Translations under genes and position numbers: made by a program
DNA from: JBBSEZ01 sp038239195
GTDB lineage: Bacteria; Planctomycetota; Planctomycetia; Gemmatales; Gemmataceae
Assembly (NCBI GenBank): GCA_038239195.1
Contig: JBBSEZ010000063.1
Location: 1 to 29,570, forward strand
Length of the DNA: 29,570 nucleotides
Direction of reading: 5' to 3'
Shown here: piece by piece, positions 23,230 through 29,570 of the stretch
How positions within the stretch are numbered: the first letter of the stretch is position 1
How the letters are laid out: every line of letters starts with the position of its first letter
Notes under the pieces: model-generated
What the model saw: the letters and a program-made list of their open reading frames with translations, nothing else
Databases searched by the model: none
What the model was told of the DNA's origin: nothing

Positions 23230-24084
23230 TCAGGCCAGCGCCGTCAGCTCCCGTGCCCGCAAGGCCGGGAAGCGTTCGCGGTGCCACGGCTGCCACGCCA
23301 GCACGTTGTAGTAGCTTCCTCCGTCATACGCCTGGAGGGCGTGACAGCGATACGCGTGCCCTTCCAGCAACTGGCGGAGCTCCGACACGCTGGAGCCCGC
23401 TTTTTCCAGGGCCTGCGGGTTGAATTCGAGGAGGATCAGCGGGGCCCGCGGGGCCGCCAGCAACCGACCACCGCCGCGCAGGGCCGTCACCTCCGCCCCT
23501 TCGACGTCCATTTTCAGCACGTCCACCTGTCCGAGATTGTGCGTGCCCACATAGTCGTCCAGCGTCAACGCCGGGACCTGGACGGGCGTGCCGGCGCCGG
23601 CGGTCAGCGTGTTGCAGTCGCTGTCGTCTTGCAGATAGAGGGTGATGACTCCCGCGCGATCGCTGACCGCAGCTTGATTGACCACGACGTTGCTCAGGCC
23701 ATTCAAGCGGACGTTCCCGCGCAGGCGGTCGGCGGTGGCGGGGCCTGGCTCAAAGGCGTGCAGGCGACCACTCGGCCCGACACGTCGCGCCGCCAGCAGC
23801 GCGTACGTGCCCAGGTTGGCGCCGACGTCGAAAACCGTCATCCCCGGCTCCAGGAGGCTCAAGAAGAAGCGCACGTCCTCGGGCTCCAGAAGCCCCTGGT
23901 AAACGATCGCCTGTTCCACCGAATCCGTGGCGTCCGACACCCGGATGTACGTGCCCGGCTCGAGCTTGGCCACCAGAAACCGCGAAGCCCACCTCAACAG
24001 GCGCCACTTGCCGCGCTCGATCGGGAAATGGCGGACGTAGGCGCAGACTGCCGGGCTGGCCAGAAGTTGCAATCGGGAAGGCAT
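23230..24084 (-). CDS. FkbM family SAM-dependent methyltransferase
   Basis: The product has 284 residues. I chose the ATG at 24084 (AAAGGA upstream) rather than an in-frame TTG at 24114. The Rossmann core is plain: motif I VFDVGANLGTYALLA (84-98), the acidic end of strand 2 in LHAFEP (Glu112), then ALTLDDYV and the FkbM signature DVLKMDVEGAEVTALRG (from about 188). FkbM-family enzymes transfer a methyl group from S-adenosylmethionine, often to a hydroxyl on a sugar, lipid or polyketide; this one sits beside no glycan or secondary-metabolite genes, so the substrate is unknown. The N-terminal 75 residues are basic and helical. It is convergent with the PIN-like gene and divergent from the next kinase (279 bp apart). 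Confidence 0.92.
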   Translation of the reverse strand: MPSRLQLLASPAVCAYVRHFPIERGKWRLLRWASRFLVAKLEPGTYIRVSDATDSVEQAIVYQGLLEPEDVRFFLSLLEPGMTVFDVGANLGTYALLAARRVGPSGRLHAFEPGPATADRLRGNVRLNGLSNVVVNQAAVSDRAGVITLYLQDDSDCNTLTAGAGTPVQVPALTLDDYVGTHNLGQVDVLKMDVEGAEVTALRGGGRLLAAPRAPLILLEFNPQALEKAGSSVSELRQLLEGHAYRCHALQAYDGGSYYNVLAWQPWHRERFPALRARELTALA

Positions 24085-24363
24085 GCAAAGAACGTCCTTT
24101 GTGACTGGGAGCAACGCCTCCCCCGGATTCTATCGATCCTCGCGGTGACGCGCAGCCGTCCCTGTCCTTCCTGCGGCGAACGACGCGCTCCGCTCCGCGT
24201 CGCGGCTACACGGTGGGCACGCGGCGATCAGTCCACTCGCCACACCCGAACCTGGCTGCGGCCCGTGCTTTTTCCTTTGCCATCGGGCCCTCGCCTGCTA
24301 CGCTTTGCACTGCCCGGCTGTAGTCCACCCCCAACTCCTGAGCCTGCCCTGGGGAGCGCCCGC

Positions 24364-25602
24364 ATGTCCCACCCCGTCACCTGCCCGCAAGGGCACCGCT
24401 GGGAAGTACACCCGGATGCGGCGGGGCCCGCGAGTTGCCCCGTCTGCGGCAGCACGGCCGTGGAGGGCGGCGCCCTTCTGGCCCCGGCAACGTCGGCAAC
24501 CGCCGCCACTCCGTCGGGCGCCGTTCCCTTCCCGGAAGACCAACTCCTCCCGGAGGTGCCCGGCTACGAGCTGCTGGAAGTGATCGGCCACGGCGGCATG
24601 GGCGTGGTCTACCGGGCGCGGCAGAAAAGCCTCAACCGGACCGTCGCCTTCAAGATGATCCTGGCCGGACGGCACGCCAGCCCTCACGACCGCGGCCGCT
24701 TCCGGGCCGAGGCGGAGTCGCTGGCCCGGCTCCAGCACCCCGGGATCGTGCAGATTTACGAGGTCGGCGAACGCGAGGGCTGCCCCTACATGGCGCTCGA
24801 GTTCCTCAAGGGCGGCACCCTGGAGGCGCAGCTCGCCGGCACGCCCCTGCCCCCGCGCGAGGCCGCGGGACTGCTCGCCGCGTTGGTGCCGGCCGTCCAT
24901 GCGGCCCACCAGGCGGGCATCGTCCACCGCGACCTGAAGCCCGCGAACATCCTGCTGGCGAGGAGACGCAGGCCCCCGGAGGGCGCGCCGCAATCGGGGA
25001 GCGCAAGTCCTCCTCTCGCCAGTTTCGTTCCCAAAGTGAGCGACTTCGGCCTCGCCAAGCAACTGGGCGCTTCGTCGGGCCACACTCAGTCCGGCGCCGT
25101 TCTGGGCACGCCCAGCTACATGGCCCCCGAGCAGGCCGCCGGCAAGGGCAAGGAAGTCGGCCCCGCCGCGGACGTCTACGCCCTGGGAGCAGTCCTCTAC
25201 GAGTGCCTCACCGGCCGACCGCCGTTCAAGGCCGCCACCACGCTCGACACGCTGCTCCAGGTGATCGGCAACGAACCGGTCCCCCCGTCCACCTTGCAGC
25301 CCAGCCTCCCGCGCGACCTCGAAACCATTTGCCTGAAGTGCCTCCAGAAAGAGCCGGCCCGTCGCTACGCCAGCTCCCTCGACCTGGCCAACGACCTCCA
25401 GCGCTTCCTCGACCTGTGGGACCTGTCCACCGGCCAGGAAGTGTTCTCCTTGCCGGGAACGGGTCGGGTAGCGTTCGGCGGCGACGGCCGGCGCCTGGTC
25501 GCTCTCGGCCCGGGGAACAGCGTGCTGGTCTGGAGCGCGGAAGAGTGGAGCGAACCGCAGAAAGCAGCCCGCCACCAGGCGCTCACGAGTTCGAGCCGTT
25601 GA
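24364..25602 (+). CDS. Ser/Thr kinase with zinc ribbon, C-terminally deleted
   Basis: The product has 412 residues. The ATG at 24364 follows GGGAG. An N-terminal zinc ribbon-like unit reads CPQGHRWEV then CPVCGS (Cys7, Cys25, Cys28; His11 possible). The kinase domain (about 66-348) has GHGGMG (75-80), Lys97, HRDLKPAN (Asp190), an Arg/Pro-rich insert (about 200-220), DFG (227-229) and MAPEQ, all intact. At residue 349-350 the helix NDLQRFL runs straight into LWDLSTGQEVFSLP and a single WD40-like repeat, then stops. Related kinases such as the one at 4579 continue from that helix (GRFLCGEP) into a membrane segment and many WD40 repeats. The junction near 25411 therefore looks like an in-frame deletion joining the kinase to the last repeat. 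The product would be a soluble, probably still active kinase. It stands alone; its 3' end is 21 bp from the convergent sensor gene. Confidence 0.9.
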   Translation: MSHPVTCPQGHRWEVHPDAAGPASCPVCGSTAVEGGALLAPATSATAATPSGAVPFPEDQLLPEVPGYELLEVIGHGGMGVVYRARQKSLNRTVAFKMILAGRHASPHDRGRFRAEAESLARLQHPGIVQIYEVGEREGCPYMALEFLKGGTLEAQLAGTPLPPREAAGLLAALVPAVHAAHQAGIVHRDLKPANILLARRRRPPEGAPQSGSASPPLASFVPKVSDFGLAKQLGASSGHTQSGAVLGTPSYMAPEQAAGKGKEVGPAADVYALGAVLYECLTGRPPFKAATTLDTLLQVIGNEPVPPSTLQPSLPRDLETICLKCLQKEPARRYASSLDLANDLQRFLDLWDLSTGQEVFSLPGTGRVAFGGDGRRLVALGPGNSVLVWSAEEWSEPQKAARHQALTSSSR

Positions 25603-25623
25603 CGGCCCTGCTCCGGCGACAGG

Positions 25624-26874
25624 CTACCCCCTCGGCAAGCTCACGATCAGCTCCGCAAACTGCCCCTCCTCCGACTCCATCGCCAGCCGCCCCTGGTGTA
25701 GCTGCACCACGATCTCGTAACTGATCGACAGCCCCAGGCCCGTGCCCGCCCCGGCCGGCTTCGTCGTGAAGAACGGCGTGAACACGTGCTCCCGGTTGGC
25801 CGCGCTGATCCCGTTGCCGTTGTCCCAGAAGCGCACCTCAACCTCCTCGCCCCGGTCGCGCGTCCGCACCACCACGCGCGGCGAAAACCCGGGCCCCGCG
25901 GTCTTCGCCCTGTCGTGGGCAGCGTAGCAGGCGTTCTGAGTCAGGTTGACGATGACCCGGCTCAGCTCCTGCGGGAACAGCGACACCGGTGGCAGCGAAG
26001 GATCGAGCTCGGTCTCCACGCCGACGTGGAGCGTCGGGTCTTGCCCGCGCAAGCCGTGGTAGCCGAGATGCACGTACTCCGCCACGAGGGCGTTGAGGTC
26101 GGTGCGCTGCCGCTCGCCCCGCTGGCCGCGCGCGTGCAACAGCATGCCGCGGACGATGTGGTCGGCGCGCCCGCCGTGCTCCCGGATCTTGGCCACGTTC
26201 AGCTCCAGGTCGCCCAGGAGCTCCGCCAGCTCCTCGTCGCGCGCCGGGCCCTGTGGCTGGCTCAGGAGGACGCGCAGCCGGACGACGATCTCGCCCGACA
26301 GCTCGGCGAAGTTGGTGACGAAGTTGAGCGGGTTGCGGATCTCGTGGGCGATCCCGGCCGTCAGGGCGCCCAGCGACGCGAGCTTGGCCTGGGTGACGAG
26401 TTGGTCCTGGGCCGCCTTCAACTGCTCCAGGGCGCGCTCCAGTTCCTGGGCCCGGCGGCGCTCCTCGTCGCGCAGGCGCTTCTTCTCCAGACAGGCGTTG
26501 ATGCGCGCCCGCAACAGCACCGGGTCGAACGGCTTGGTGAGATAGTCTTCGGCGCCCGCCTCGATGCAGCGGACCACGCTATCGACCTCGCCCAGGCCCG
26601 AGACCATGATGATCGGGACCTCGCGGAGCCGCTCGTCGGCCTTGGCCTGCTCCAGGGCGTCGAAGCCGTCCATCTCCGGCATCAGCACGTCGAGCAGCAC
26701 CAGGTCGAAGGGCCGCTCGCGCAGCAGCGCGAGGGCCTCCCGGCCGTTGCCGGCCGACCACGTGCAATGCCCCAGTTGCTCGACTAGCTGGGCGAGCAAC
26801 TGCTGGTTGCGGGCGTGGTCGTCCACCACCAGGATGTTGGCGGGCCCTGGCCCTTTTCCGGCCTCGATGCTCAT
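25624..26874 (-). CDS. Response regulator receiver/histidine kinase hybrid
   Basis: The product has 416 residues. The ATG at 26874 overlaps the stop of the gene upstream as ATGA, so translation is coupled; longer in-frame starts would run deep into that gene and are rejected. Residues 12-125 are a receiver domain with acidic VVDDH (18-19), phospho-acceptor Asp62 (LLDVLMP) and Lys114 (TKP). A coiled coil (about 130-165) leads to the dimerisation helix with His177 (GIAHEIRNPLNF), and the ATPase domain has the N-box VNLTQNACYAA (about 309-319), DNGNGI (351-356), the F-box FTPFFTT and the G2 box GAGTGLGLS. There is no membrane segment, so the signal is internal: the receiver takes phosphate from another kinase and probably gates the transmitter. 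With the phosphatase upstream it forms a phosphorelay-type signalling pair. Confidence 0.94.
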   Translation of the reverse strand: MSIEAGKGPGPANILVVDDHARNQQLLAQLVEQLGHCTWSAGNGREALALLRERPFDLVLLDVLMPEMDGFDALEQAKADERLREVPIIMVSGLGEVDSVVRCIEAGAEDYLTKPFDPVLLRARINACLEKKRLRDEERRRAQELERALEQLKAAQDQLVTQAKLASLGALTAGIAHEIRNPLNFVTNFAELSGEIVVRLRVLLSQPQGPARDEELAELLGDLELNVAKIREHGGRADHIVRGMLLHARGQRGERQRTDLNALVAEYVHLGYHGLRGQDPTLHVGVETELDPSLPPVSLFPQELSRVIVNLTQNACYAAHDRAKTAGPGFSPRVVVRTRDRGEEVEVRFWDNGNGISAANREHVFTPFFTTKPAGAGTGLGLSISYEIVVQLHQGRLAMESEEGQFAELIVSLPRG

Positions 26875-28064
26875 GAGCCGGGCCCTCGTTCCGGCGTCGG
26901 CCCGGCGTAGCGCAGCGCCAGGGCGGTGAGGTCGTCGGAAGGAGGAGCGTCGCCGATGAACCGGTGGACGGCCTCCACGACGGCACTCACCAGGGGGCCT
27001 GGGCCGTCTTGCGGGGCCCCCAGAAGGGCCTCGATCAGGCGCTCGACGCCAAACTGCTCCCCGGCAAGGTCCATCGCCTCGGTGACGCCATCGGTGTAGA
27101 GGAGGAGCCGGTCGCCCGGAGAAAGCTGAACGGTCCCGGTCGCGTACGTGGCTTGTTCGAGGATGCCCACGATCAGGTCGCGCCCGGGCAGGGGCTCGGC
27201 CCCGCCGCCGCGCAGCAGGTAGGGTGGGTTGTGCCCGGCGTTGCTGTAGAGCAGCTCGCCGGTGCGCGGGTCGAGCGAGGCGTAGAACAACGTCACGAAC
27301 AGCGAGGAAGGGGCGTCGCGCAACAACAGGCGGTTGACCTGGCGCAGACATTCGCCGGGAGGCGCGCCGCGCAGGGCCGCCGCCCGCAGCAGGGTGCGAG
27401 TGACGCCCATGAGCAAGGCGGCCGACACGCCCTTGCCGGCGACGTCGCCGATGACCAGGCCCAGGCGCTCGCCCTTTTCGGAGGGGACGAGGAAATAGTC
27501 GAAGAAGTCCCCGCCGACGGCGCGGGCGGGGGCCATCGAGGCGTGGACGGCGAAGTCGGCCCGCCCGGCGAACGGCGGGGGGATCGGGGGCAGGAACGAG
27601 CGCTGAATCTCGGCCGCCGTGAGCAGGTCCCGGTCGAGGGCGACGAGGCGGTCGCGGTCGGCGGCGGCCTCGCGCAGGCGACGCACCTGGTCGAGCGTTT
27701 TGCGGACGGTGACCTCGAAGTCCTGGAAGTCGATCGGCTTGGTGAGGAAGTCGAAGGCGCCTCCGTTCATGGCAGCGCGGATGTTGGGCATGTCACCGTA
27801 GGCCGAGACGATGACGGCAGCGGGGGGGTGGGCCCCGAGCTCGCGCAGGCGGGCGAGCAGGGTCAGGCCGTCCATGATGGGCATGTTGATGTCGCTGAGC
27901 ACGACCTCGACGTCCGGGTTGGCGTGCAACGTGGTCAGCGCCTCCGCGCCGTTGCGCGCGAAGAGGAACTCGTAGGTTCCCTCGCGCATCTCCCGGCGGA
28001 AGCGCTGGCGGATCAACAGCTCGACGTCCGGCTCGTCATCGACGATCAGGATCTTGAACGCCAT
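26871..28064 (-). CDS. Response regulator with PP2C (RsbU/SpoIIE-type) phosphatase domain
   Basis: The product has 397 residues. The ATG at 28064 places the receiver at the N-terminus (MAFKILIVDDEPDVELL); a start at 28121 would add a Gly/Arg-rich leader. The receiver has Asp9/Asp10, phospho-acceptor Asp58 (SDINMP) and Lys109 (TKP). A helix around LLTAAEIQRSFLPP (147-160), typical of the linker in such phosphatases, leads to the PP2C-type domain with metal residues in AVGGDFFDYF (Asp186), IGDVAGKG (Asp207), NAGHNPPYLL, YTDGVTEAMD and PSDDLTALALR. These enzymes usually dephosphorylate an anti-anti-sigma protein and so free an alternative sigma factor; no STAS-domain partner or anti-sigma kinase is in the window. 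Its stop overlaps the start of the sensor hybrid by 4 bp. It is first in the operon, divergent from the rRNA gene. Confidence 0.94.
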   Translation of the reverse strand: MAFKILIVDDEPDVELLIRQRFRREMREGTYEFLFARNGAEALTTLHANPDVEVVLSDINMPIMDGLTLLARLRELGAHPPAAVIVSAYGDMPNIRAAMNGGAFDFLTKPIDFQDFEVTVRKTLDQVRRLREAAADRDRLVALDRDLLTAAEIQRSFLPPIPPPFAGRADFAVHASMAPARAVGGDFFDYFLVPSEKGERLGLVIGDVAGKGVSAALLMGVTRTLLRAAALRGAPPGECLRQVNRLLLRDAPSSLFVTLFYASLDPRTGELLYSNAGHNPPYLLRGGGAEPLPGRDLIVGILEQATYATGTVQLSPGDRLLLYTDGVTEAMDLAGEQFGVERLIEALLGAPQDGPGPLVSAVVEAVHRFIGDAPPSDDLTALALRYAGPTPERGPGS

Positions 28065-28556
28065 TCGCGTGCCCCGAGCCGTGCCCCACGGCCGACCTCG
28101 CCTTCCGCAGCCCCCGCCCACGGCCGGGCCCTGTTCCTATTCTAGGACCAAGACCGGGAGAACGTCCCGCCGTCGGCCAGAGGGTGGCGGCCCCCCTCTC
28201 CGCCGATCGGGCGCCCGAAGCGCGATTTCGCTGAATCCTTCCGCCGCCCGAGGCATCTAACTTCATGTTCGTTGAGTCGTTCTTTGACAATTCGGTGGGT
28301 TCTGCCAAAGCGAGGGTGTGTTAGCCTGAGAGCTGACACATCCTTGTGAAGTGATCGGTCGAGCCGGAAACGGGGAGACTGGTCATTACGCAAGTTCTTT
28401 GAGTCGGCTTACAGGCGATCTCAAACTCTGCATGGCGGACAGCAATCGGCGAACCTCTGGCCACCTCAGGTGGTTGGGAGGGATCGGTTGGCTGCCGCGA
28501 GTTAGCTCACAGAGCGGTCGGCGCGCCAGTCAGGCGTCGGTCGCGCAGGCTAATAT
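28065..28556. other. Leader and promoter region between sensor operon and 16S rRNA
   Basis: No protein gene is seen in these 492 bp. The left part must carry the minus-strand promoter of the two-component operon; the right part (from about 28260) is AT-richer, resembles an rRNA leader and contains a boxA-like site at 28278-28292. A second related sequence, AGTTCTTTGAGTC, occurs near 28391-28403. No convincing rRNA promoter with both boxes was found. Confidence 0.45.
28278..28292 (+). promoter_or_regulatory. boxA-like antitermination site of the rRNA leader
   Basis: The sequence CGTTCTTTGACAATT matches the boxA pattern (TGCTCTTTAACAA in E. coli), the RNA site for NusB/NusE in rRNA antitermination, and lies some 265 bp before the 16S start. 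The TTGACA inside it could be read as a -35 box, but no -10 lies 16-18 bp downstream, so boxA is preferred. Confidence 0.5.

Positions 28557-29570
<1,014 letters not shown>

Noticed and set aside
25624..27351. Longer start for the histidine kinase hybrid, giving 575 residues
   Set aside because: The extra part lies within the phosphatase gene in another frame and is low-complexity; the ATGA overlap gives a normal receiver start.
28284..28289. TTGACA as the -35 box of an rRNA promoter
   Set aside because: No -10-like sequence lies 16-18 bp downstream, and the surrounding bases match boxA better.

Overview
The window suggests a high-GC member of the Planctomycetes, most likely of the Gemmata group (Gemmataceae). 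Three things point there: a DUF1559 protein with a prepilin-type N-terminus and an H-X9-DG tail, a Gemmata-like 16S rRNA at the right edge, and very dense serine/threonine kinase signalling (four Hanks-type kinases in about 30 kb, fused to WD40, LRR or Sel1 repeats, one next to an ECF sigma factor). This assignment rests on pattern recognition; no database search was run.

Layout. 1-2846: the start of a Tat-exported protein leaving the left edge (minus), a doubtful open stretch, a frameshifted small membrane or exported protein, a secreted GXWXG/DUF4334-like protein and a secreted Ala/Pro-rich protein. 3082-4065: the DUF1559 pseudopilin-like protein (minus), then a large nested palindrome. 4579-9336: a 1585-residue kinase with a membrane segment, about 16 WD40-like repeats and a planctomycete C-terminal domain. 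9380-9414: a perfect hairpin between convergent genes. 14415-9439 (minus): a probable four-gene operon of ECF sigma factor, zinc-finger/kinase/LRR protein (broken by an in-frame TAG), OB-fold lipoprotein-like protein and exported LRR protein. 14579-14653: a tRNA with anticodon CAU.

15048-23207 looks like accessory DNA. A kinase-Sel1-RAMA-like fusion is divergent from a membrane-anchored coiled-coil ParA-type ATPase, which overlaps a small helical protein. Next come an unrecognised gene interrupted by an in-frame TGA and an overlapping pair of a small helical protein and a PIN-like protein with two CxxC motifs. This stretch is the best candidate for an undescribed system, possibly a conflict/defence or signalling module, but that is inference. 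23230-28064: an FkbM methyltransferase, a kinase whose C-terminus looks like the result of an internal deletion, and a translationally coupled pair of response regulators (receiver-PP2C phosphatase and receiver-histidine kinase). 28557-29570: the 5' two thirds of a 16S rRNA with a boxA-like leader.

Four otherwise well-formed genes carry a frame break (frameshifts near 964-966 and 22411-22414, TAG at 13262-13264, TGA at 21178-21180). Both frameshifts lie in G runs. Sequencing error and real gene decay cannot be told apart from the sequence alone.
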